Below, piece after piece: positions 23,123 to 35,200 of a DNA stretch of 64,000 nt. The stretch covers positions 1-64,000 of the forward strand of contig JAECUM010000793.1 of NCBI GenBank assembly GCA_016617855.1. Reading direction: 5' to 3'. Below the pieces are notes generated by a model, which did no database searches, was not told the origin of the DNA, and saw only the letters and a list, made by a program, of their open reading frames with translations. How positions within the stretch are numbered: the first letter of the stretch is position 1; each line of letters begins with the position of its first letter. This DNA comes from Megalonaias nervosa (Eukaryota > Mollusca > Bivalvia > Unionida > Unionidae). Position numbers and translations under genes: made by a program.

Positions 23123-25290
23123 CATGGTTCCCACGCCTTTCTAAAGATAAATTGCCAGGTCATTTCCAGGGATTTTCCAGGATGAAATTAATTTTTTCAA
23201 GGTTCACATATGACCATTACTGAATGGAATTAAAGAACATTTTAGATTACAAAACATGCATTTTCTAAATCTAAAGATGTTTCTCTTTCAAGACTCTCCA
23301 AAACATCTAAGTCAGAAAAGATGATCATGTACAAAACCACAAAATGTATCACACAAAACAAAGTTTGATTATATTCCTATAAATTGGCATGTAAAGTCAT
23401 TTCAATGTACAGAATAAAAATTCTAACTTTATTTTGCTGACCTGCATTATGTTGCTACGTGGGAAAAACATAATGAACATAAATTAGTTTTGTTTCCTTT
23501 CAAACCTTTAATTCTAAAAATTCTATAGCAATATATATATGCATCTTAATAGAAAGTAAACATTTCCTATTACAGTATCAAAAAAAATACAATAAACGCA
23601 AATAATTAGAATCTTGTCTTGTAACGAAAAGTGTTTAACCCTGAATTTATATGTGCCAATAAAATCCCAAACAAGAGTTTTTGAACAACCTAATCTCCTT
23701 AAGATGATCTGGTTAAAAATCCATCATTTAAAAAACATTTTCAAAAGGGTTGATTTAAATTTTGACAAAAGACCTTCAAAATTATATGCTGTTGTATAAA
23801 CAAGGACTGAAGTTTCTGTAAAATCAACTTGTCTTCTTGTAATTCGTTAAACAAGTCCCCAAACCTGTACTGATACAGTGACTCGTATTGTTTTTTAATA
23901 TATAATACAATGGACGACAATTTCTCATTTTAGCTCTGAAATTCAACAATTTGGACTACAAATTTGGCTTAAAACGAATAGCAGTCCGTTTTCTAATCTT
24001 GGTTTCCTCTGAATATTCCCACCCCATTTTTCATATTTAGACATTTAGGTTGTGGTGTGGGGTCATAGCAATTGCATATAGAAAATTTGGAATTTGCCAC
24101 CACCGTGTAGCGACATAATGGTAGTCACTTATCAGTGGTGCTAGAAAATTTAAACTTATGTTATATCGACTTATACCTGCATGAAATTGATAGGAAAATT
24201 ATTTATTTTCTCAGAAATGGCAAGTATTATAATCGTTATGTCTTTAATCCGCTGACAGACTAGACGAAACTACAGCATGGATGAAACCTGACCCGGTTCT
24301 AGCCATCTGCATTACTAGTCACATAACTTCACAAATCTAAAAACGACGCCATTGGAAATCCAATAGTCCTGTGATATCAACACCAAAATCCTTTTAAATG
24401 TTGTTGTACAGAAATTCAATTGTATTAAATAAAAGTCAGATACTTTTTGTAAAAACCAGCAATCTGGCCAGTCTGATTTATCAAGCAGAGAGCACATGTC
24501 AATGTGGTAGTCATGTGATACAACAAAACTCCAGAAGTTGTTCTCAGATATATAAATATGGAAAATTGTGTTCTTTCGTTTTTGTATTTTTATTACAACC
24601 AGTATATGATTTTCATTTAATATTTTTTTAATTTTTTCTCTGCAATCTTTGAAAATGTGGGTTGTTAGATTTATGTACTCATGCGACTAGCAATGCAAAT
24701 AGTGAGTACCAGGTCACATATCATCAACGCCGTAGTTTTATCTTGTCTTTCTGCAGATCAAAAACATAACGATTTTAATACTCACAATTTCTGAGAAAAT
24801 AAGTAATTTTCATATGATTTCATGCATGTATCACTCAATCCAACAAAGTTTAAAGTTTGCTAGGCCATCCGGTAAGCAGCTAAGCTTTGCCACCACCATG
24901 TTGGCCTCTTGTGATGCTAGACTAGTTTTTATACCTTCCATGTCAGGAAAGATACGAATATCGAGCTGACTTTGAAAATAAAAGTCTACTGGATGAATAT
25001 AATTCACTGAGCTTTTGGACTGACTCAGCATATATGTTTATTGCAAGCACCCAAATGATTCATACTGCACCCTCCGAATATTCTGGTTAGAACTTGATAA
25101 ATTTAACTCACAATCAGTTTAGTTACGACTCAATTACGTGATTGTTTTGGGTGTCAAGTGGTGGTGGAAAATTCCCAGGTTGTTCCCGACTTTCATCAAT
25201 ATTTACGAAATTCAAAGACTTTTCACGGTCAGGAAAAATATTATCATTTCTCCCAACTTTTTCTGATTTCCCCGTAGCGTGGGAACCCTG
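23123..25290. mobile_element. Non-autonomous hAT-like DNA element (~2.2 kb)
   Basis: The left end CATGGTTCCCACGC and the right end GCGTGGGAACCCTG form 14-bp terminal inverted repeats with one mismatch. CAGGGTTCCCACGC plus internal CCAGG(G)ATTTTCCAGG text is typical of hAT superfamily ends. No transposase frame is present, so it would depend on another element. An 8-bp target duplication is not clean. It carries a long internal hairpin at 24139-24864. Confidence 0.65.
24139..24864. mobile_element. Long imperfect hairpin (MITE-like) inside the hAT-like element
   Basis: The arm at 24139-24346 is the reverse complement, at roughly 70-75% by eye, of 24655-24864. Shared landmarks are GCATGAAAT, TTATTTTCTCAGAAAT, TCGTTATGT, GCATT(A)CTAGTC and ACAAATCTAA. 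The ~310-bp loop contains nothing recognised. Confidence 0.6.
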
Positions 25291-25894
25291 TATGTAAGAA
25301 AATGAATTTTCTTAGCATCATAATGATTAATGCCAAGTGTGATAAGCATCTATCTAGAAAATCTTTGGTGAAATATATGCAAATGAAAAACTTAACAAAA
25401 ACGTTAACTGTTGATATGGGCATAAAAGTGACTGCTATGACTTTCTTCCCACTTACAAAAACTGTCTTCATGCAATAATTACATCAAAACCCAATAAAGT
25501 CTATGACTTGGCACTGCAATGCAACAAATCCATTTACAAAGTGTTACTAAGTTACAAAAAAAAACAACAGAATTACAAGAGGCAGAATAACAAAGGGTCA
25601 TAAAAGTAAACAAGTCTTGAAAAGGACCCAATTACATTTTTTTCATATTTTAAATGTATACAAGTTAAAGTGGAGAGAGAGAGCAAGAAAGAGACAGATA
25701 TATAGATAGACCATAATGAGTTCAATTTTCTATCAATAATAACAAAAAATCATTAGAAAACATATTAAAATCACTTCAGTGATATTAAATGGTACTCAAA
25801 TGAATGATACACATTGGAAAACTTAACACAAACAGTACATCATATATTTACACCTATTTTTGTCATAGAGTACCACTAACAACTATATCATATC
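25291..25894. other. Intergenic, no gene recognised
   Basis: AT-rich; (GA)n-like patch at 25673-25700. Confidence 0.4.
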
Positions 25895-26165
25895 CCTGTC
25901 TGTTTTTTGTCACACAGTACCACCAACAGGCCATCACATGCCTGTGCCTACCAACAGGCCATCACATGTCTGTGCCTGTCTGTTTTTTTGTCACACAGTA
26001 CCACCAACAGGCCATCACATGCCTGTACCTGTCTGTTTTTTGTCACACATGCCATCACATGCCTGTGCCTACCAATAGGCCATCACATGCACATGCCTGT
26101 GCCTGTTTTTTTGTCACACAGGACCACCAACAGGCCATCACATGAATGTACCTGTCAGTTTTTGT
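25895..26165. repeat. Composite minisatellite (CATCACATGCCTGTGCCT)
   Basis: Mixed 25-bp and ~52-bp units built from ACCAACAGGCCATCACATG, CCTGTGCCTGTCTGTTTTTT and GTCACACAGTACC. Frames across it are repeat artefacts. Confidence 0.85.
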
Positions 26166-26740
26166 CATAGTAACCTTGACCATCACCTTCTGACCCCAAA
26201 ACATTGAAATGTCAATGTCATTTCACCTGTGGAGTTTGGTGTATCCAATAAAGTTCAAGCTATCATGTGGAAACTTACAACTTTTTGGTTCACTTAACCT
26301 GTCAAATAGAACTCCTTTTCCTTTTGTTTTGAATCCCTAACATTGACATTTAACCTTTACATTCCAGACTCAAAAGACTTCCTTGCATAAGCTTCTAAAA
26401 TGACACCATGTCAGTAAAGTTTGATGAAGGTGTGTTCAGTAAAGCTAATGTTAACTATTTCCCTTTGCTGGGATAATGTTAACTATTTCTCTTTGCTGGG
26501 ATAATGTGGTCTTTTAAACCTCTGACTAAAACCCCACTGTTGTAAGTTTCTTTTTCTCTTCAAAAGCAAATGAAACACAAAGTTTAATGAAAGTACATGG
26601 AGAAAAACTGAAGCTATCACACACAAAAAACAAGCTGTTAACTAACATACTGTCAAAAATGGTCTGGACGCATGGATGAATGGGACAAGGCCATAACAGA
26701 AGATAACTCTGGAATGCAGCAAACATCTCAAAACTAAAAA
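26166..26740. other. Intergenic with a TGACC-type repeat fragment
   Basis: 26168-26420 carries CCTTGACC, TTCTGACCCCAAAACATTGA and AAGTTCAAGCTATC, a fragment of the same broad repeat style as 18830-19650. A 28-bp direct duplication (TTGCTGGGATAATG) is at 26446-26508. Confidence 0.4.
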
Positions 26741-26934
26741 TTGTTTACGATTCCATTAGCTGTCCATTCAAACTGTTTACAATTCCATTAGCTGTCCATT
26801 CAAACTGTTTACAATTCCATTAGCTGATTCAAACTGTTTACAATTCCATTAGCTGTCCATTCAAACTGTTTACAATTCCATTAGCTGTCCATTCAAACTG
26901 TTTACAATTCCATTAGCTGTCCATTCAAACTGTT
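26741..26934. repeat. 32-bp minisatellite, 6 copies
   Basis: Unit TTTACAATTCCATTAGCTGT then CCATTCAAACTG. One copy lacks a GTCCA segment. Confidence 0.95.
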
Positions 26935-27424
26935 TTAAAGGACTTTTTTTTACCAATGTGTATCCATTCACAAAAACATTATAAATACATGTATATTTTA
27001 CTATGTATGAACACATCTGAAAATAAATAAACATTATAACAAATCACAATAAAACAAGCAAATATTAGTTTAATTAAACATCTGAAAATGATACAACAGA
27101 GAAAGCATTACATCCACATCATAATTAATGTTCATAATTTGGGATGAATGTACATGAAAATGTGACGTACCCAAGTATAATATGCACAACAATAATGAGT
27201 AAACAATTTTGTTACATATTCAAATGTCAGTTAAAAAAATTAAAGAAAGAAAATTTTTTTCAAATGCTGTAATTATTGTTATGAATTAAAGACAAATATT
27301 AATCAAACACTTTATAGAATTTCTAAAAGATGTTGATCTAAACCAATACGATACACCACTGGAAACGTTTTGTAAAAGTCAGCCATGATGCTAAAATAGT
27401 ATCTCCATCAGTCTGACTACTGTT
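26935..27424. other. Intergenic, nothing recognised
   Basis: AT-rich, no supported feature. Confidence 0.4.
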
Positions 27425-27720
27425 ACATGTGGAAGGTAGGGGAGTGGTCTTCCTTTGCTGCCAGGTGTCCTGTACATACTTGAGAGTAATCTCCCTCATC
27501 CTGACTACCAGACGTCATGTATGGAAGACAGAAGAGGATCTTCCTTAGCCTAACTGCCAGGTGTCATGTGTGGAAGGTAGAACAGTGATCTTCCTTAACG
27601 TGACTGCCAGGTGTCATGTGTGGAAGGTAGAAGAGTGACCTTCCTGAACCTGACTGCCAGGTGCGTTGTGTGGAAGGTAGAAGAGTGATCTTCCTTAACC
27701 AGGTATTATGTGTGTAAAGG
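27425..27720. repeat. ~49-bp minisatellite, about 6 copies
   Basis: Unit GTGTCATGTGTGGAAGGTAG then AAGAGTGATCTTCCTTAACC and TGACTGCCAG, with length variants. Confidence 0.85.
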
Positions 27721-27829
27721 AAGACAGTGATCCCCATGAACATGGTTGACATTTGCATGGTTGGTGTTAATAATATATTGAGACAAACCATACAACATTA
27801 GAAAACTTTTGGTGAAATCCTCATGTTAA

Positions 27830-28760
27830 TATGACCATAATTTAGGAGAATCACAGACAAGGTCTTCACTATGTTTAGTGTTGCAGCCATATTTGAGGTC
27901 AGGTTGTCACCATTTTATTAGGGTGACAACCCTATGTTGATATGACTTTCCATTTAGGAGTAGCAATAACAATAATTTCAAGATGGCTACCATGGTGGTC
28001 ATAATATGTCAGGTTGGCACCAATTCATTTAGTATCAACTAGACATCATCAGAGCTCAGACAGAATAATATGACATTGACAACAGCAGGACTTGTGGATG
28101 CCTCATGTGCCACAGGTGGACATGTCATGAACTGAGAGAGAAAACATCACCAGAAGTCATCTGGTGAAAACCCAATGCTGATTTGACTTTCCATCTAGGG
28201 AAAGTGATAAGAAATTAAAGATGGCCTCTGTGGTGGTCACATTGGATATCAGATTGGCTGAAATTATATTTACAACCAAACAGACCTCATTGGATGCTAA
28301 GTGGAACTAATTTCATTTAAGACCAAGTAGACATCATAATAAGTCTTCTAGTTAAAAACCCATGTTGATATGACTTTCCAGCGTGGAGGAGAAATGATAG
28401 AAAGATTTATAAGCTAACAGCGTGGATGGCCATAATGAACATCAGATTGGCAACATTTTCATTTAGGACCAACCAGACATCAAAGAAAATCTTTTAGTGA
28501 ACACCCCATGCTGATATGATCATCCATTCAGTGGAAGTAGTAATAACAAGGTTTTCAATATAGTTATTATGGTGGCCATACTAGATGTCTAAGCAGAACC
28601 AATTTGATTTAAACCAAACAGACATCATAGGAATTATTCTGGTGATAATCCTGTGTTGATATGACTGTCCACTCAGGAGGAGTAGTAATAACAAGATTTT
28701 CAAGATAGCTACTATGCTGGTCATATTCGATGTCTAAGCAACACCGTATTTATTCATCTT
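27830..28760. repeat. Diverged ~160-180-bp monomers carrying CAAGATGGC-type motifs
   Basis: Five or six copies with the order CCATGTTGATATGACTTTCCA, GGAGTAGCAATAACAA, ATTTTCAAGATGGCTACCAT, GGTGGTCATA, ATTT(A)GGACCAA(A)CAGACATCAT, AGTCTTCTAGTGAAAACCC. The same monomer recurs in the LMBRD1 intron at 50341-50900, 22 kb away. It lies within and past the LMBRD1 3' end. Confidence 0.65.
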
Positions 28761-29153
28761 GAATAATAGACCATGGGATGAATGTTTGTAAAGTTTTATG
28801 GCATTCCTTCCCATAGTTTAGGAGAAGTAGCAATAACAAACTTATGTTAATGGACAAAAGGATATTGGATAAATAAACTGCTGAAAAAAAATTTAATATG
28901 TGGTATTAAAGTAGATGCGGGATCAAAACTAATATTCTCATATCATTTTGTTAAACTTTAAAAAAGGCTAAAAATGCAGCATGCTACAACAATTTTCCAT
29001 ATGCCATAGGAGGTCAAATATGTAACAGCAATTTAAAATCCACAATGAATCCAAGGTATAATTATAAAAATGTTTCTGAATGTACAATGCTGATCCTCCT
29101 ATAATCTCATTTATACTGGTGTCTTTAATGTGACTCAACAGGATTTCATTCAT
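28749..29153 (-). promoter_or_regulatory. LMBRD1: LMBRD1 3' UTR with candidate poly(A) signals
   Basis: On the minus strand ATTAAA (28892-28897) and AATAAA (28749-28754) follow the stop. The canonical AATAAA implies a 3' UTR of about 400 bases. Which one is used is unknown. Confidence 0.4.
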
Positions 29154-29267
29154 CTAAGGACTCAGCATTTCATCATCACTCTCATCAAAATCATCCTGCT
29201 CCACCTCTCCTTCTATTGCCGACTTTCGTTTTCTGATAATGGCAATCAAGAAACCCAGCAGGATGAC
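29154..29267 (-). CDS. LMBRD1: LMBRD1 exon G (last coding exon)
   Basis: Acceptor TTATTTTAG, 37 codons then TAG. VILLGFLIAII ends the final membrane helix, RKRKSAIEGE is the cytosolic boundary, and the tail is acidic (DDFDESDDEMLSP), as in other LMBD1 proteins. Confidence 0.92.
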   Translation of the reverse strand, partial: VILLGFLIAIIRKRKSAIEGEVEQDDFDESDDEMLSP

Positions 29268-32200
29268 CTAAAATAAAAAACAATGGTTTCTTTGAAGAAA
29301 GACTAAATGACATACAACAATAAGAATCATAATAAGTATCATTACATATTTAAAAAGTTTTGCACAATTTTCACAAGCACTGAATGAATGTACACAAGTT
29401 TGCATCGTAATTTTTTTTCCATCAATTTAATTTCCTTGAAAGATTTTTTAAATTTCTGCTTGTGAGAATTTAGTTATTTTGAGTCTTCTAAGATATAATA
29501 AAATTAAAATAAATTCCCTGTCCTATCTTGTGTAAATTGGGGTGTGAATTAAAAGTTTCAACTACTGGTAATTCTAATTGTTCTTCTAGATAAAGAAAAA
29601 AAATTGTGCTTTAGTACCAGAGTAGTAAGATTCGGTACTGTTGTAAACATTTACCATAACCTTACTTTCTCCAAATAGCATAACTGCATCAATGCATGTA
29701 ATGCGTAAATAATATATATATATATATATATTTCATTGAGTGGTGAAAAACTCCGTATTTACTACTAATTTTGCTAGATAGGATATGCTATGCTGTAGTA
29801 TTTGACAGTTTAAGTGCTAGATAAGAAGTGATATGCTACAGTATTTGACTGTTTAAGTGCTAGATACAGGGTGACATGCTACAGTAATTGACTGTTTAGG
29901 TACTAGATACAATGTGACATGCTACAGTATTTGACAGTTTAAGTGCCAGATACAATGTGACATGCTATAGTATTTGACGTTTAAGTGCTAGATAAAATGT
30001 GACATGCTATAGTATTTGTTTAAGTGCTAGATATGATGTGACATGCTATAGTATTTGACAGTTTAAGTGCTAGATAAAATGTGACATGCTATAGCATTGG
30101 ACTGTTTAAGTGCTAGATATGATGTGACATGCTATAGTATTTGACTGTTTAAGTGCTAGATATGATGCGACATGCGACAGTATTTGATGGTTTAAGTGCC
30201 AGATACAATGTGACATGCTACAGTATTCGGCAGTTTAAGTGCTAGATACAAAGTGACATGTTATAGTATTTGACTGTTTAAGTGCTAAATACAATGTCCA
30301 CCAAAGAGTATACATAATGAGGGAGGCTTTTGTACCCTTTCTGATATGTTAGGATCACAAACATGTACAATGATGAACTCTGACCTTTTGACCTGCTGAG
30401 TTACAGGAGAGTCATAGAATGTAAGTAACACTGACTGTGACCTTGATAAATTAGTTTCAGGCATAAACATGGTATAAAACACACACTGTTAAAAGTGATA
30501 CTGTGCATAAACATCCCAAGTTCTATTCATCTATCTTAAACAGCTCTAAAGTTACAAAGCAAGAACTAAAACAAGTAATGTAGGCCTATGACCTTGACCT
30601 TAAGAAAATTTGGTGAATATGATATAAAAAAAACCTGCAAGTAGTAATTCAAATGTACTGATCTGTATCCCTTATACCAATGGCCAATTTGTGTGTTCAG
30701 CAGAAACAAAAGAAAAACAATGTTGAAAAACAATTCATGAAATCCAATAGATGTTGCTAGGACAAAGCACTAAAATATCTGCTCAGTCTGCCAATGTGTA
30801 GATATGGCTAACAATGTGTGCAATATTCATGATCACATATTCAAGGTCAGGGTTAACATATTGGAACCTTGGCTAGCAAAGATGAGAGTATATAGGTGTA
30901 CCAGTTTCCATCTCAATCAATGGGTGTCAGAGTAATAGAGTACATAAGTGTACCAGTTTCCATCTCAATCAATGGGTGTTAGAGTAATAAAGTACATAGG
31001 TATACCAGCTTCCATCTCAACCAATGGGTGTCAGAGTAACAGAGTACATAAGTATACCAGTTTCCATCTCGACCAATGGGTTTCAGAGTAATAGAGTACA
31101 TAAGTATACCAGTCCCCATCTCAATCAATGGGTTTCAGAGTAATAGAGTACATAAGTATACCAGTTCCCATCTCAATCAATGGGTGTCAGAATAATAGAG
31201 TACATAAGTGTACCAATTTCCATCTCAATCAATGGGTATCAGAGTAATAGAGTACATAGGTATACCAGTTTCAATCTCAATCAATGGGTGTCAGAGTAAT
31301 AGAGTAAATATGTATACCAGTTTCCATCTCAATCAATGGGTTTCAGAGTAATGGAGTACATAAGTATACCAGTTTCTATCTCAATCAATGAGTGTTCAAG
31401 TCACAGATGGAAACTATATTAACACAGATGGAAACTATATTAACACAGATGACAGACCTTGACCCTAAAGTTACGACTCAAAATGTGCTGTGAAACAATT
31501 TCTATCAATAACATATTTGAATACCATGTTTCACCCATGCACCTAAAACAGAAATGCTTAAAACAGAAATGCCTAAAGTGGAAAATGAAAGTGCAATGGA
31601 TGTATGTCACTTGCTTTTTTTCAGAAAAAGGCAGGAATAATAAGAATAGAGCTGGACATATTGAAAAGAGGTGTGCTCAAGTTTGACCAGGCATACCAGA
31701 AGAAAAGCCCAGGTAATCCAGTAGTAGGCCGCACCAAAGAACCACATGTTGTAGAAGAGAACTGTCAGAAGCAGGGTCATCCTTGTCAGTGTACACTCCC
31801 CTGAAAAAATGATGATCAATATAATAAGGGTGGGAGGATTGCAACACATGATGACACAGTGATATTTTTGGCCAATAAATTAATAGAATGAAGCTGCATT
31901 GAGATTTGAATAACATTTAAAATCCCTACATGTTATGTTTATACCTTGTATTGTGGATATACTGCATGCATATTATTCTGTAAATATGAAAGGGATTTAT
32001 GAAATATTTCATGATGTCATATGACAAAATATTTCAATAATCTTCATTCTTTTGATAATATAAAATATGTTGTTATTAAAATGCAAACAAATGTAACAGA
32101 ATCAGTGTCTACCTAAAGTTCAATGAAAAATAGATTAAACAGTCATGACAATCAAGTTAGAGTTTTCAAGTTGTGCTTGAGTTCCATAAACTCAGCAAAG

Positions 32201-35200
32201 TAGGTCTTAATGTTTATTTATGAGGAACTATCTGCATTCAATCTAAGCTATTTCATTGGCATATGTTTAAATATATCTCACACATGATCTACAAAGCAGG
32301 ACATGTCATAAATATATCTCACACATGATCTACAAAGCAGGACATGTTATAAATATATCTCACATATGATCTACAAAGCAGGACATAAAGATTGAATTAT
32401 TATACATTGCAGACATGAATCCCAGGATGCCTCAACACAAAAGCAAAAGGCAGAATGCTGACTACTGTAGCTGTTAAAGAATGGTAAGAAATACAAAAGA
32501 AATTTGCATAAAGCAAAACAGAAAAAATAACTGTTCACTTTCCTTGCTTCTACAAAAATGATATACAGTGTTTTGTTGTTGTTGCTGCTATGGGTTTTAA
32601 TGCCATTTTCAGCACAAGATAGGTTATACATGGCGGCCAGTATAACTGGTGGTGGAAGAACCTGGGAAAAAGCAGTGACTAATGAAAAGATACTTTGAGA
32701 AAGCTTGACAGTGGCCAACATTGTCTGAGCCCAAGACTCAAACCCCCTGACAGGTGAGATTGTAATGATCCATTCAGGGCCTCTCTAGTGCTTAGTAGCA
32801 CCTCAGCAGAATAGTGGCTAAATGGTGCCAAGAAAAGGTAAAGGTTCCAAAGATGTGAAAGTGAATTGCATAAAAAAATCCAGGAAGATTAACCCTTCCA
32901 AAATAGATGTAAATGTGAAATAGAAAAAGACCATATATAAAACTTTTAAAAAACTGAAATTCTGTAAAATGTATATAAAACACAAAGATAAAGGTAGCAT
33001 GAAAAATCCTTAAAACATGATTAAAATTAATTCTATAAATCACACTCCATTAAAAAGTCCAAGATTCTATTTAGTAGTTCATCCTCATACAGTTTCATTA
33101 AGCAGTTCACATCAAATACTTCTGTCTCACAGGCTGGAAACTGACACACTCAACATCAAATACTTCTGTCTCACAGGCTGGAAACTGACACACTCGACAT
33201 CAAATACTTCTGTCTCACAGGCTGGAAATTGTCACACTCGACATCAAATACTTCTGTCTCACAGGCTGGAAAGTGACACACTCGACATCAAATACTTCTG
33301 TCTCACAGGCTTTAAATTGACACATTCGACATCAAATACTTCTGCCTCACAGGCTGGAAATTGACACACTCAACATCAAATACTTCTGTCTCACAGGCTG
33401 GAAATTGACACACTTGACAAGAATGTCTCCCACTGTCAGGTGATTCTGGCAGGTACAAATTCTAGTAAAGATTCACCCTTCATGAGGTATGCATGAGTCA
33501 GCTATGTGTGTCCAATATGCAACTGGTACAATACTATTTCATCTCTACAATTTGTTCTATATGAGGGACACCACTCTACCATAGTAGGCTGGAGTGGAGT
33601 TTTTATTCCAAGTATGATGGACATGCTGATTATACAATAATGAAGTCACAATATGAAATCTTCTATTCAGAATTGGTGACTGCAAGGAAATCATGGCTGC
33701 TTTATCTGCCCCTTATTTATCTGCTTTTACAAGCAGTCTTGGAAGAAACTGGAAATGTGCCAATTCAACATGAATGCCGTTATCAATATGATGTAAGTAA
33801 AGGGCTAAGGATCCTATTATTAAATTTTGAACCGAATCTGTGTAAGTCCTTCAGAAGTTATTCAGCAGAAACAAAATCTGTGAAGGATGTGATGTGATGG
33901 ATATGGATAATTTAATATGCTCCTCCACAGATATGGTGGGGGCACAGAAGAACAGGCCAATATGCAGTGATCACAAGAAGTACAGAAATACGAGGTTAGT
34001 TATGAACACAGATGCTACAAAATTTATCATTAGTAAAAAGAAAATTAATTTGTATACCCAATTAAGCATAACATTATAAAAGGATATTACAAATTATACA
34101 TAACTGAAATAATTTTGAATGTCCCAAGAAGTTCATTATAACTCTGTTTAACTGTATGTATCTTCAACAAATACAAATATCCCATGTCACTATGACCAAA
34201 CACTCAAAAAACATAGTGAAATAATCAGAAGTGCGCACTGGTCACACTTGGTGTGGCCATCTTGGAAAACAGTTTGGTTTGAGTGTCTTGTATGATGTTT
34301 CTACCTCATGATGAAGATACTATATCAAACTAGTCATCTAGACCAAAATAAGGTGTTCTTACAGATGAGAGAAACAATGACAAAAGAAATTCATGATATA
34401 AGACCCTGTTTTGAGAAAACTCCATAAATGCACAATCAAAAACTTGAGTGTTTATACTCAACTATGAAAATGGTTGTAATATTTTATTTATGGAATGTTG
34501 TTTAACACAAAGCATTATTTTAAGAAAATTTTAAAAATTCTGCCCATTCAAGAGAGATTTAAGTTATGGAACTTCTTGATTATGAGCTCAGACCAGACAT
34601 TTCCAAGATGACTGCTGTGGCAGCCATGTTTTATGACACAAAATGCCAGTGTTTACTGTAGGATATCTGAATAACCATCCAGTGGACCATTTTTATACTT
34701 ACTATGACTAAGAACATGCACCCCAGTGGATTAAACCACAGTGATGCTATTGAAAACTGAGCTGATACTTTGAATCATTTCTGGGTTCTTGGAACACTCA
34801 ATAATTTAATCTTGGAAAAGGTCCACATGCTGAAGAATCAACATTACAACTGTCATGCCATTCATTCAAATAGACTTTATGTATGAGAAGTCAGCAGAAT
34901 TTTCAAAAAGCCAATCATGTGGCAGATCAGATAGCAAATGAGTGACACATTAGATATGACTAGATCTTAGAATTACAGTGTGTATCACAACTTTTTAATC
35001 ACCCTCAATGCACAGGGAAATTGCATATCACTACGATGGCATAAGATGCTTATATACTAGCCGAGTTTTCCGCAATGAGATTTAAAGAAAAGCTGCCTTC
35101 TGATAACACAAAAGCAGGGAGACCCAAAATTTTTACCTACATGATCTTATTTCCATCTCTGGAAAGAGATTTTCAAATCTGTATTCTCATTACCTACTAT

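Larger units (their letters stand above)
29268..31696 (-). other. LMBRD1 intron F-G
   Basis: Contains an AT run (29711-29730), two minisatellites (29810-30295, 30893-31395), a TGACC-type repeat between them, and a 21-bp direct repeat at 31400-31450. No other gene. Confidence 0.6.

Noticed and set aside
22466..23163. Frames reading HVQTPYV or CICIK repeats on both strands
   Set aside because: Product of the ~38-bp minisatellite, not a Cys-rich peptide gene.
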